A stretch of DNA of 64,000 bases from an uncultured Chitinophagaceae bacterium (GCA_937907395.1 CALCII010000002.1:1-64000); one strand, 5' to 3'. Numbered from the stretch's first letter, positions 36,007 to 44,012 are shown. Numbers and translations: made by a program. Notes: generated by a model from the letters alone, not told the origin.

Positions 36007-38115
36007 ATGCCAAAAACAACATTTTCTCTTCATAAACTTGAAGGCCTATTATCAAAAAAAGTATTTACAAAGCCAGTATTGGAAAAGTCTATTTCTTCTT
36101 TTTATCTTATTAATGAGACTAACCTAAAGTACATTAAGCCAACCTTTTCTTCGGAAGAGAAAGAAGGGATTAAAGAAGGGAACTTACCAAAGGTAATTTT
36201 GATTTCTGCAGCAGGAGCTACAGGAAAATCTGAATTAACAAAATATTTATCCGCCACCTTAGGAATGCCAATATTTGATTTAGCATTGCATGCACCCGTT
36301 GCCAGCAATTCTTTGACAGGACTTTTTTTTGATACTCTTGGTGCTCAGGGTTTAGCAAATTACATTCAAGATCTAGAAAAGGGTAGCGCAGCGATGATAA
36401 TAGATGCTTTAGATGAGGGACATCTAAAAACAACAGTTCCAGCTTTTGAATCATTTCTTGATGGCATCATTAGTATTGCAAAAAATGCTGAAGCTACACC
36501 ATTTATTCTATTAGGCAGAAGCAATATTGTCGATCATTGCGCTCTTTATTTGTGGGAGAAAGAAATAACAGCTGAAGTATTACATATTGAGCCATTTACT
36601 ATTGACCAAGCCAAAGAATTTATCGACAAACGACTTTCAGATTTGACACTTAATCAGCAATATAAAATTGTAAGAGACTATATTATTGACTCGGTTGAAG
36701 GCTTTTTTAGAAATGAAAGTGAAATTGCAAATAGTGAATCTCAGGCATTTATTGGATATGCTCCTGTATTGCTGTCAATTTCTGTTTTATTATCGAAAAC
36801 TCAAAATTTCAAAGCTTTACATGAAGATTTATCTGCAAAGAATGATCGTGGAGTTGAATTGATTTTAGATATAATGTCATTGATTTTGAATAGAGATCGT
36901 GAGAACAAAATTTTACCTATTTTAAATGAGGGCCTCTTACTCGATAGAGATTCTACTTTTATTACAGAAATTAATGAAAAAGCTTATTCAAGCGATGAAC
37001 AGTGTTTAAGAATTCTTTGTCATACACTCGGTGAAGAACCTTCAATTCAACTAAGTGACGATACCGGGTTTAATCAACAGTATGAAAAAATGGCAACAGA
37101 ATGGCTGAAAGAGCATCCTTTTATTCAAAATGGAAAAATTCAAAATACCGTTTTCGAATCATTTGTTATTGCCAAACTGATTAGCTCCCCTGTTTACTCT
37201 GAGGTTGTACAACGTTATCTTAAAACTAAGTACAGAAATGCATTCATGCTCTTCTTTATTTTTGACAAACTATCAAAGGATAGAAAAATTCATCCTTCTT
37301 TTCTTCCATACCTTTTTAGTTCGCTGAAATCATTGGATGATAAACATATATCCTATGGAATGGACATCTATACAGCAGGTGAAGACAGTGAGGAATCTGA
37401 TATTGAGGCTATCGTAGAATTCTTCAATAGCCAAGATCAAAAAGAAAACTACGAGTTTACAACTACTATTGCATCTGGTTCGTCATTATCTTTTAATAGC
37501 CAACTTTCAAATATAAATATTGCGCTTCCAACAACTATCGAGCTAAAAGGAAAAAGAATAGAACTTGGTTCTCCTATCTCAATAAATTGTTCTTGTATAA
37601 AAGTAACAACAACTGAATTCGTTATAGAATGTAAGCATGAGGGTGATATACTCTTAGAATGTGAAGATTTTTCTATAGATTATTCATCTGGTCAGGTCCC
37701 TCAGATTATTGACTATGGGAATGGCAAAACTGCCTTTTATATTATATCTGGTAAAAAACCAGAGCATCCATTCTCCAGCTATTTTCAAGAAACAAATGTA
37801 TCAAATACATCCATTAGTGAGCCTACATTAAATAAGTATACACGACTTAGGAAAATTTTAATGCAATTTCGATCTCATAGTAAAGGCGAATTAGCTAAGC
37901 TAAAAGACAAAGTAGAACACCCTCGCATTCTTAAAAATAATGTTGGGTGGGAAGTACTTGGTAAACTAACAAAAGCAGGAGTGATTTTTACGGATGCTCA
38001 TCTATACAAAATCAATACTGAAGAGTTGGACAAACATCTAGGTTTGTCATATATTGATTTGAAGAGAAAGGTTTTGAATAGTAAAACAGTCGAATTCCTC
38101 GAGAAAGAAAACTAA
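36007..38115 (+). CDS. Large STAND/NACHT-like P-loop NTPase (putative defence)
   Basis: 702 residues. A helical N-terminus is followed by a P-loop NTPase domain with Walker A ISAAGATGKSE (66-76) and a NACHT-type Walker B IIDALDEGH (131-139), then ILLGRSNIVD as sensor region and helical ARM-like text (FIDKRL..., VLLSISVLLSKTQN). From about 480 there is a strand-rich segment, and the last 100 residues look winged-helix-like (GELAKLKDKVEHPRILKNNVGWEVLGKL). I do not recognise a named system. Its place in an AT-rich island beside a methylase and AbiF makes an anti-phage role plausible, but this is inference. It stands alone as a single-gene cassette. Confidence 0.7.
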   Translation: MPKTTFSLHKLEGLLSKKVFTKPVLEKSISSFYLINETNLKYIKPTFSSEEKEGIKEGNLPKVILISAAGATGKSELTKYLSATLGMPIFDLALHAPVASNSLTGLFFDTLGAQGLANYIQDLEKGSAAMIIDALDEGHLKTTVPAFESFLDGIISIAKNAEATPFILLGRSNIVDHCALYLWEKEITAEVLHIEPFTIDQAKEFIDKRLSDLTLNQQYKIVRDYIIDSVEGFFRNESEIANSESQAFIGYAPVLLSISVLLSKTQNFKALHEDLSAKNDRGVELILDIMSLILNRDRENKILPILNEGLLLDRDSTFITEINEKAYSSDEQCLRILCHTLGEEPSIQLSDDTGFNQQYEKMATEWLKEHPFIQNGKIQNTVFESFVIAKLISSPVYSEVVQRYLKTKYRNAFMLFFIFDKLSKDRKIHPSFLPYLFSSLKSLDDKHISYGMDIYTAGEDSEESDIEAIVEFFNSQDQKENYEFTTTIASGSSLSFNSQLSNINIALPTTIELKGKRIELGSPISINCSCIKVTTTEFVIECKHEGDILLECEDFSIDYSSGQVPQIIDYGNGKTAFYIISGKKPEHPFSSYFQETNVSNTSISEPTLNKYTRLRKILMQFRSHSKGELAKLKDKVEHPRILKNNVGWEVLGKLTKAGVIFTDAHLYKINTEELDKHLGLSYIDLKRKVLNSKTVEFLEKEN

Positions 38116-38205
38116 AAATCATTTTCTTTAACAGCAGACAACGATCCCAATATTTGCGCACATGCGTGTATAACGCAGCGAAGCCCAGTATAGTCCAAGA
38201 ATGTC

Positions 38206-38595
38206 ACCTCTACTGGCGCAAGTGTTCTGCCACAGGCAGGTCACTTGTTGCCATTCAATTCTGCCGGATTGTATCCGGGTTCTTTATTCCATCGCCCTTG
38301 ATAAACCAATTCCGGTTTTATATAGTTTCTGCTGAACCCCAATGCAATTGGGGCAAATTAAACCGACAGCAAGTTGCCTTACGGAACATGTGCGCCAGTA
38401 ACCTCCACTGGCGCAAGTGTTCTGCCACAGGCAGGTCACTTGTTGCCATTCAATTCTGCCGGATTGTATCCGGGTTCTTTATTCCATCGCCCTTGATAAA
38501 CCAATTCCAGTTTTATATAGTTTCTGCTGCACCCCCAATGCAATTGGGGCAAATTTAACCGGCAGTAAATTGCCTTACGGAACATGTGCGCCAGT
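38206..38595. repeat. Two tandem copies of a 195-bp unit with terminal inverted repeats
   Basis: Copies begin near 38206 and 38401 and are about 95% identical. Each starts with actggcgca and ends with tgcgccagt (for example 38212-38220 with 38391-38399), a 9-bp inverted repeat. Inside are hairpins caagtg...cacttg enclosing tgcc/ggca, and ccccaat gca attgggg. The unit's middle, read on the minus strand, resembles part of the RAYT remnant (PGYNPAELNGN against QDYHPVELNSN). It may be a non-autonomous element. Confidence 0.85.
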
Positions 38596-38617
38596 AACGG
38601 CCAGCAGCGATTCGTCA

Positions 38618-38797
38618 CTAGAAGTGCTCAACAGGTAACAGTCCCCGCTCATTTTTATAGTAATCAATGGCGCTGCTGTATTTATACTGCCATGCTTCCC
38701 ACACCATTCCAGACCGAACCGGGTTTTCATGAAGGTGATTCAAGCGTTGACTCAGTTTCTCATTTGAGTTTAATTCTACAGGATGATAATCCTGTTT
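38618..38797 (-). pseudogene. RAYT (REP-associated tyrosine transposase, Y1_Tnp) C-terminal remnant
   Basis: The minus-strand reading KQDYHPVELNSNEKLSQRL, HLHENPVRSGMV and YKYSSAIDYY followed by GLLPVEH is the C-terminal end of Bacteroidota IS200-like/RAYT transposases. The N-terminal part with the HUH metal site and catalytic Tyr is missing; upstream the frame runs into the palindrome at 38809-38868. RAYTs mobilise REP palindromes, which are present nearby. Confidence 0.8.
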
Positions 38798-38808
38798 CCC
38801 CCGGCCTT

Positions 38809-38868
38809 GGTTCGTGTCTCCACGAACCAATCGTTTGATGGGTTTTCCGTTTCGTGAAGACACGAATC
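38809..38868. repeat. REP-like palindrome, copy 2
   Basis: Same element as at 35565 with inner arms cacgaa/ttcgtg and outer arms ggttcgtgtct/agacacgaatc. It abuts the 5' end of the RAYT remnant. Confidence 0.85.
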
Positions 38869-38953
38869 GGGGCAAAGGCTAATTTTTCAACCAACCCTCT
38901 TTTTAATTCATTGATTTTCAACGCCTTTTCAATTTTGTTTTTGAAAATATTTA

Positions 38954-38979
38954 CAAAAATCAAAAAGACACTAAATTTG
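38954..38979 (+). promoter_or_regulatory. Promoter-like element for the putative AbiF-associated RNA
   Basis: TAAATTTG (38972-38979) is a perfect TAnnTTTG -7 box. A TTT replaces TTG at the -33 position about 19 bp upstream. Transcription would start near 38985, just before the folded RNA. Confidence 0.5.
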
Positions 38980-38984
38980 TACCA

Positions 38985-39046
38985 ACAGTACTCGCCACGC
39001 TAAAGCCTGAAAAGGCTGCGTACCAGGGCGAGTCTTTTGCTTTTAT
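38985..39046 (+). ncRNA. Putative structured RNA upstream of the AbiF-like gene
   Basis: One long hairpin is seen: ACTCGCC (38990-38996) with GGCGAGT (39027-39033), ACGC (38997-39000) with GCGT (39018-39021), then AGCCT (39004-39008) with AGGCT (39013-39017) closed by a GAAA tetraloop. A TAA bulge and an ACCAG asymmetric loop interrupt it. Downstream comes cttttgctttt, a terminator-like tail. With the promoter-like box this makes an RNA of about 60 nt. From memory, AbiF proteins have been reported next to structured RNAs acting as antitoxins; I cannot verify that this RNA belongs to that class. Confidence 0.6.
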
Positions 39047-39131
39047 AAGGTTTTTTTATTTAGAATAAAAGTTTCCGAAACGCTCATACTACACACCTAA
39101 GTCAGCCTTACTTGATACATTTTACTAATCT

Positions 39132-40031
39132 ATGATTTACAACAAAGCCACACTCACTATAGAACAACACATTCAGCAGCTTCGGGACAGAGGTTTGAGG
39201 ATTGACAATGAAGAATTAGCGAAACATTATTTAAGGCATGTAAGTTATTACAGACTTGCAGGTTATTGGTGGCCAATGCAAAATGACAAAACAAATCATA
39301 TATTCAAAGAAGGAAGCAAATTTGAAGATGTAATTGCTCTTTACAATTTTGACCGTGAACTGAGGATCTTACTCTTTGACGTGATTGAGAAAATTGAAAT
39401 CAGCCTTAGAACCAAACTCATTTATCACCTTTCACATGAATTTGACCCATGGTGGTTTCAGAACACAACTATTTTTCAGGATACAGGAGCTCTAATTGAA
39501 ACTTTGGCAAGCATCAAAGAAGAGTTTGACCGCTCCAAGGATATTTTTATTAAAGAACATAAGAGAAAATACAAAGATGATTTTAGACTTCCCCCAGCAT
39601 GGAAAACACTTGAGCTTACAAGTTTTGGTTCACTATCAAAGTTATATGGGAATTTAAAAAATACGATTCAATCAAAAGATACGATTGCCGTAGAATTAGG
39701 AGCAGTTAATCATACATACTTGCCCAGTTGGCTTCAATCCATTGCTCAAATAAGAAATTATTGTGCTCACCACAGTAGGTTATGGAATAAAAACCTGCCC
39801 GGCACTCCAAAGCTTTTATCAAAACCACCTTATCGTTGGGTTGCAGATGTTCCAACAGATACTACAAAGCTTTATATACACCTCTGCATAATGAGGTATC
39901 TAGTTAATATTATTGCGCCTGAAAATTCCTTCTCGACTAAATTACAAGAGCTATTATCTAAGTATCCCTCTGTTGATCCAAATGCATTAGGCATAAAAAC
40001 AGATTGGAATAACGAACCGTTGTGGAAATAA
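39132..40031 (+). CDS. AbiD/AbiF-family (Abi_2) HEPN protein
   Basis: 299 residues of the Abi_2 family: TLTIEQHIQQLRDRGL at the start, YYRLAGYWWPMQ (39-50), YNFDRELRILLFDVIEKIEISLRTKLIYHLS (71-101) and the HEPN ribonuclease motif IRNYCAHHSR with Arg208, Asn209 and His213. The region R93-x5-H99 also satisfies an Rx4-6H pattern. Abi_2 proteins cause abortive infection in Lactococcus and are thought to be RNA-cutting toxins related to Cas13. There is no protein antitoxin gene beside it; a structured RNA lies about 90 bp upstream. AT-rich like the rest of the island. Confidence 0.9.
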   Translation: MIYNKATLTIEQHIQQLRDRGLRIDNEELAKHYLRHVSYYRLAGYWWPMQNDKTNHIFKEGSKFEDVIALYNFDRELRILLFDVIEKIEISLRTKLIYHLSHEFDPWWFQNTTIFQDTGALIETLASIKEEFDRSKDIFIKEHKRKYKDDFRLPPAWKTLELTSFGSLSKLYGNLKNTIQSKDTIAVELGAVNHTYLPSWLQSIAQIRNYCAHHSRLWNKNLPGTPKLLSKPPYRWVADVPTDTTKLYIHLCIMRYLVNIIAPENSFSTKLQELLSKYPSVDPNALGIKTDWNNEPLWK

Positions 40032-40046
40032 GTAATGCCTGCTTGA

Positions 40047-40107
40047 CTCCCGTCTCCACGAACCAATTGTTTGATTGTTTTCCGTTTCGTGAAGACACGA
40101 ACCGGGG
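40047..40107. repeat. REP-like palindrome, copy 3
   Basis: Same element as at 35565 and 38809. The left outer arm has decayed (gactcccgtct) while the right arm (agacacgaacc) and the inner arms cacgaa/ttcgtg are intact. It lies just after the AbiF-like gene. Confidence 0.8.
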
Positions 40108-40128
40108 CAATGGGAATAAGAAAAATGA

Positions 40129-40716
40129 CTACTTCACCATTTTTATATTTATTTCTACTCCATCTTCATTCATGAAACCGTATACCCAATCAAAAGAGAC
40201 GAGCGGTTTCAGATCATTCATCCTGGCATAGTAGCTATTAGGAAATCCAGAAAAATTAAGATTATACTTTTTCACTTCAGCATTATAGGCTTCGGTGAGT
40301 TTGTTTAGTCTTTGATTACTTTCCTTAATTTGATGAACATAAGTAGTATAGCTTCCACGTATTAAAGTTGTGTCCTTAAAGTAAGCATTCATAAAATGCT
40401 GCAACTGCTGATCAATCTGATATTCAGACTCAACATAACTTAGAGAACAAGCTTTTGCAAACTGATCTCTTAAAATGGTATGCTGCAATAAAGTTATCTG
40501 AATCGTATCAAGCAATTTGTCTTCTTTAGTTCCCTGTGAAATCAACTCCTGTACAATCGCCCATCTGTCTGCCCCCGCCCGGAATACTTCTTTCCATTGG
40601 GAGTCAATCTTTGCTTTTTCATCTTTCATATTGCTGATAACATGTTTCTCATGAACAAGTGCCACCAGATTTAAGAGCAAGATGATGACTAAAACTATTT
40701 TCAAACCGCTTTTCAT
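40129..40716 (-). CDS. LemA-like membrane-anchored protein
   Basis: 195 residues: one N-terminal TM helix (5-25, IVLVIILLLNLVALV), then a long helical periplasmic domain. The stretch LNKLTEAYNAEVKKYNLNFSGFPNSYYAR matches the late LemA signature (ENRI...YN..V..YN..I..FP) in a diverged form. LemA proteins have no assigned enzymatic role. It closes the accessory island on the right, transcribed towards AbiF, and may already be core. Confidence 0.65.
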   Translation of the reverse strand: MKSGLKIVLVIILLLNLVALVHEKHVISNMKDEKAKIDSQWKEVFRAGADRWAIVQELISQGTKEDKLLDTIQITLLQHTILRDQFAKACSLSYVESEYQIDQQLQHFMNAYFKDTTLIRGSYTTYVHQIKESNQRLNKLTEAYNAEVKKYNLNFSGFPNSYYARMNDLKPLVSFDWVYGFMNEDGVEINIKMVK

Positions 40717-40854
40717 AAAAGGTCATTTGATAGAAACAGAATTCATAAAGCTACTAAAATGCTATCTCTCCCGCCTTGGTACAGTTTTTTTTCAAAACAA
40801 ACCCACATTCCTGTATTTTCACCACTTCAACATTCATCCATTCAAACAATCAAC

Positions 40855-41283
40855 ATGGCAACGCAGAATTATTCCAATCACAGGCGCATGGTAACCGGGT
40901 ATCATTATATAGCCAGTACTTTATGGGTGGCGCTGTTCATAGGCTCCCTGGTGAACCTGTTTCATTCAACACCCGATACCCATTATTCAGCCGCATTGAT
41001 TGTGGTGATAAATATTTTACTATTCCTCGTTGCCTATTACACCCGTGTGTTTGCGTTAAAGGCACAGGACCGGGCTATACGTGCAGAAGAAAAACTACGG
41101 TACTACATCCTCACCGGAAAGCCGCTCGACAGCCGCCTGCGCAACAGCCAGATCATTGCCTTACGTTTTGCAAGCGATGAAGAGTTTGTGACCCTGGCCC
41201 AACAAGCAGCCGCCGAGGACCTGAGCGCCAAACAAATCAAACAATCTATTCAAAACTGGAAAGCCGATACATACAGGGTGTAA
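40855..41283 (+). CDS. DUF6526-like two-helix membrane protein
   Basis: 142 residues from MATQNYSNHRRM; the frame upstream lacks coding character. A short soluble start is followed by two TM helices (about 17-38 and 46-66), then a cytosolic helical tail with AEEKLRYYILTGKPLD and SQIIALRFASDEEF. This is the pattern I associate with DUF6526 in Bacteroidota. The function is unknown. Confidence 0.75.
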   Translation: MATQNYSNHRRMVTGYHYIASTLWVALFIGSLVNLFHSTPDTHYSAALIVVINILLFLVAYYTRVFALKAQDRAIRAEEKLRYYILTGKPLDSRLRNSQIIALRFASDEEFVTLAQQAAAEDLSAKQIKQSIQNWKADTYRV

Positions 41284-41618
41284 CGGGATTTTTTTTGAAC
41301 CACAAAGGCACAAAGGAAAACACAAGGTTCACCAAGAGAAAAAGCAAGAACTGCAGCACTCCGTGTTCTTTGCGGAATCTTAGTGCCCCTTGTGGTTATT
41401 GTATTTTTTACCACAGCGTACACAAAGAAAGCACTGAGAAATACTGAGAAATACGAAACCAGTTGTTGGTCATAAGACAGAACAACAATGATTAAAATCA
41501 TGTTTCTTCCCTAACTCATTGTATCACTGTTCATCACAACCACAACATTTCAACTAACACTTCGTTTGCTAATACCCGTTTGTTGTAACGCCTATACATT
41601 TGCGCAAATTTTACGACC
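41284..41618. repeat. Gene-free spacer with aaccacaaag-type repeats
   Basis: Contains gaaccacaaaggcacaaagg (41298-41317) and its inverted counterpart ccccttgtggtt (about 41386-41397), plus actgagaaatactgagaaatac (a short tandem word). The family recurs at 42543-42870 and 55841-55875. No ORF or RNA is evident. Confidence 0.65.
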
Positions 41619-42470
41619 ATGAACCGCTTCTTACTGCTAATGGCTTTGCCATTACTGTTATTCGCATGTCAGAAAAACAACGAACTGGTAAAACAAAGCA
41701 AACAAACTTCTTCTTCCCGCCTCGCCACCAATCAAACCATTAAACTGCACAAAGCCTGGGCTTCTTACGGCTGGGTGTATCATGGCGCTTTCACCAAACG
41801 CAAAACGTTTTATGCTGAAGTGGCCAACCTGGCGTATGATAAAAAAGTATACGTACATCATAAAATGGCCGATGGTACCTGGGAAGATTTTGAACTCTCC
41901 TATGTATCTTCTATCGGCAACAATACCGAACTCTGGTCTTACAACTATGAATTTGCCGGTTACAGCAATCCCTATATGGATAAATCCTTTGGTGATGAGT
42001 TTGTGTTGAAATATGTAGTGAACGGACAAACGTATTGGGACAATAACAGCGGTGCCAACTACCGCATGGGCAATAACGACGGAATGCTATTTGCCAACGA
42101 TTTGTTTGTAAGCACCGATCTGAAAGGAACTTATTGTTATCTGTATCCCGGACAAACCAGCAGTTCATTCTATGTGGTAGTAGATGTGAAAAACCTGGCT
42201 TACGACAAACAGGTGAACATTGTATATACCACCGATGGTTGGAAAACCACACAAACAACGCCTTTGCAATACACATCCACCTATGCCATTTCATCGGGCG
42301 GTTATGTAACCAGTCCCAACGTATTTGGTGTGGAACGCTGGATCAAAACCATTTCACTTCCCACTACTGTAAACAATATTGAATTTGCTGTCTCGTACAA
42401 AGTAAACGGACAGGAATACTGGGATAATAATTTCGGAAAGAATCATAAGATCACAGTGATTCGTTATTAA
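41619..42470 (+). CDS. Lipoprotein with two tandem CBM21 (starch-binding) modules
   Basis: 283 residues with lipobox LLFAC (Cys17) and two similar modules, about 40-150 and 160-283. Each has an NLAYDK(K/Q)V motif, an aromatic GTWEDF/TDGWKTT segment and a closing GQxYWDNN(S/F)G stretch, the diagnostic end of carbohydrate-binding module family 21. CBM21 binds starch or glycogen and is best known from fungal amylases and PP1 regulatory subunits. The protein lacks a catalytic domain and should sit on the outer membrane or in the periplasm. A strong terminator follows. Confidence 0.82.
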   Translation: MNRFLLLMALPLLLFACQKNNELVKQSKQTSSSRLATNQTIKLHKAWASYGWVYHGAFTKRKTFYAEVANLAYDKKVYVHHKMADGTWEDFELSYVSSIGNNTELWSYNYEFAGYSNPYMDKSFGDEFVLKYVVNGQTYWDNNSGANYRMGNNDGMLFANDLFVSTDLKGTYCYLYPGQTSSSFYVVVDVKNLAYDKQVNIVYTTDGWKTTQTTPLQYTSTYAISSGGYVTSPNVFGVERWIKTISLPTTVNNIEFAVSYKVNGQEYWDNNFGKNHKITVIRY

Positions 42471-42503
42471 ACCCTTCAAGTTTTTTCTGCATTTGATATG
42501 CAC

Positions 42504-42531
42504 GCCTGTTCATTCCTGAACGGGCTTTTTT
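42504..42531 (+). terminator. Rho-independent terminator of the CBM21 lipoprotein gene
   Basis: gcctgttca (42504-42512) pairs with tgaacgggc (42517-42525) around a ttcc loop, followed by ttttttattttg. Its sequence resembles the terminator at 12286. Confidence 0.9.
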
Positions 42532-42539
42532 ATTTTGAG

Positions 42540-42880
42540 TTTTGAACCACAAAGACACTCGCAGGCTCGTGGATAGAAACACAGATCGAGCTGATTGAGC
42601 AGATGGACGCAGATAAATACAGTTGGCCGTGCATCGTTGGTCGTTGGTTGGGATCTGCGACTTGGAACTTTTTGAACCTTCGTAAGATTTGAACCACAAA
42701 GACACCAAGAAAGACACAAGGTTCACAAAGAGAAGAATCAAAAACTGTATTCCCTGTGCCCTTTGTGTTTTCTCTTCCTGTCTTTGTGTCTTTGTGGTTC
42801 CTGTATTCTTGTGCCCCTTGTGGTTCTTGTATTTTCCTTTCTGTCTTTGTGCCTTTGTGGTTCCTGTATTTCCTGCATTT
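42540..42880. repeat. Array of aaccacaaagacac/gtgtctttgtggtt repeats
   Basis: The word occurs in plus orientation near 42543 and 42690 and several times inverted between about 42755 and 42870 (ctttgtgtctttgtggttcctgtatt-like units spaced about 40-60 bp). The opposed copies could form large hairpins. No protein-coding gene is supported here. Confidence 0.75.
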
Positions 42881-42938
42881 CTTTCACATTTTCATTTGAT
42901 CCTTTTTCGGGAACTTTGCGTTTCTCCAACTCAACATC

Positions 42939-43820
42939 ATGGAGCGGAAGCAATTCATTAAAACAGCAGCAGCAGGAGTATTGGGTATGACAACACTATC
43001 GGCATTCAGACAGTTTACGGGCAACCTCGATGAAACAGGGCAACTCATGCCCGTCCTCTTCATCGGCCACGGTTCGCCTATGAATGGCATTGAAGACAAT
43101 GAATTCAGTCGCCGCTGGAAACAGATGGCCACCGAAATTCCGGTGCCCAGCGCTGTGCTCGTGGTGTCGGCACACTGGTTTACCCGTGGTACCCGCATCA
43201 CGGCGATGGACTTCCCCAAAACCATTCACGATTTTGGCGGCTTCCCACCCGAACTCTACCAGGTGCAATACCCCGCACCCGGACAACCCGCCCTGGCAAC
43301 CGAAACGGTGGAGTTGTTGAAGTCGGCACACGTGGAACTGGATCACGACTGGGGACTGGACCATGGCACCTGGACCATCATCCGCCATATGTACCCCAAA
43401 GCCGATATACCGGTACTGCAGCTGAGCATCGACTACACCAAACCTCCACAATACCACTACGACCTTGCCCGTGAACTCTACTCCCTACGCAAAAAAGGAG
43501 TCTTGATTGTAGGCAGCGGTAATATGGTGCACAACCTGGGCATGCTGGCCTGGGATAAATTACAGGCGCCGGAATATGGGTTCGACTGGGCGTTGCACAT
43601 GAATCAAACCTTCAAAGACTTAATCACTCACGGTGATCATCAACCGCTGATCCAATATGAAACATTAGGACGGGAAGCCCGGCTGGCGATTCCTACGCCG
43701 GAACATTATTTGCCGTTGTTGTACACACTGGGTGTGAAAGGAAACGATGATGCCGTTTCTTTCTTTAATGATAAAGCGGTTGCGGGATCCTTAACGATGA
43801 CTTCGGTGAAGCTGGGGTGA
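42939..43820 (+). CDS. Exported 4,5-DOPA dioxygenase extradiol-like protein
   Basis: 293 residues. The start MERKQFIKTAAAGVLGMTTLSAF resembles an export signal. The body is the LigB/YgiD extradiol fold: VLFIGHGSPMNGIED, VVSAHWFTRGT, GFPPELYQVQYPAPG, LDHGTWTIIRHMYP and VGSGNMVHNLG, with the conserved histidines of the Fe/Zn site. Plant and bacterial relatives cleave DOPA, but the real substrate here is unknown. The isolated gene is bounded by repeats on both sides. Confidence 0.88.
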   Translation: MERKQFIKTAAAGVLGMTTLSAFRQFTGNLDETGQLMPVLFIGHGSPMNGIEDNEFSRRWKQMATEIPVPSAVLVVSAHWFTRGTRITAMDFPKTIHDFGGFPPELYQVQYPAPGQPALATETVELLKSAHVELDHDWGLDHGTWTIIRHMYPKADIPVLQLSIDYTKPPQYHYDLARELYSLRKKGVLIVGSGNMVHNLGMLAWDKLQAPEYGFDWALHMNQTFKDLITHGDHQPLIQYETLGREARLAIPTPEHYLPLLYTLGVKGNDDAVSFFNDKAVAGSLTMTSVKLG

Positions 43821-43828
43821 CGGTCGGG

Positions 43829-44006
43829 GCGCTTCCAGCGACCTGAACGATTTAACCATTACATTATAATACGATCCTTGATCGGTCAGGCCGGGGAAAC
43901 CGTCCCGACTGGTATTGCGGCAAGAGCGCTTCCAGCGACCTGAACGACTCAACCATTACATTATAATACGACCATTGATCGGTCAGGCCGGGGAAACCGT
44001 CCCGAC
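43829..44006. repeat. Two tandem copies of a 97-bp GC-rich unit
   Basis: Units start at 43829 and 43926 (gcgcttccagcgacctgaac) and end in accgtcccgac. Each contains matching arms such as cggtcgggg/ccccgaccg-like words and an AT-rich centre accattacattataatacga. They lie in the convergent gap between two genes and could fold as terminator-like structures. Confidence 0.85.
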
Positions 44007-44012
44007 CGGGAG

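Noticed and set aside
38154..38558. 134-codon open frame on the plus strand across the tandem repeat
   Set aside because: Its translation simply repeats the 195-bp unit twice and has no protein-like character.
38206..38595. Possible CRISPR array because of the repeated blocks
   Set aside because: There are only two copies of a long unit (about 195 bp) in direct tandem with no spacers, and no cas genes nearby.
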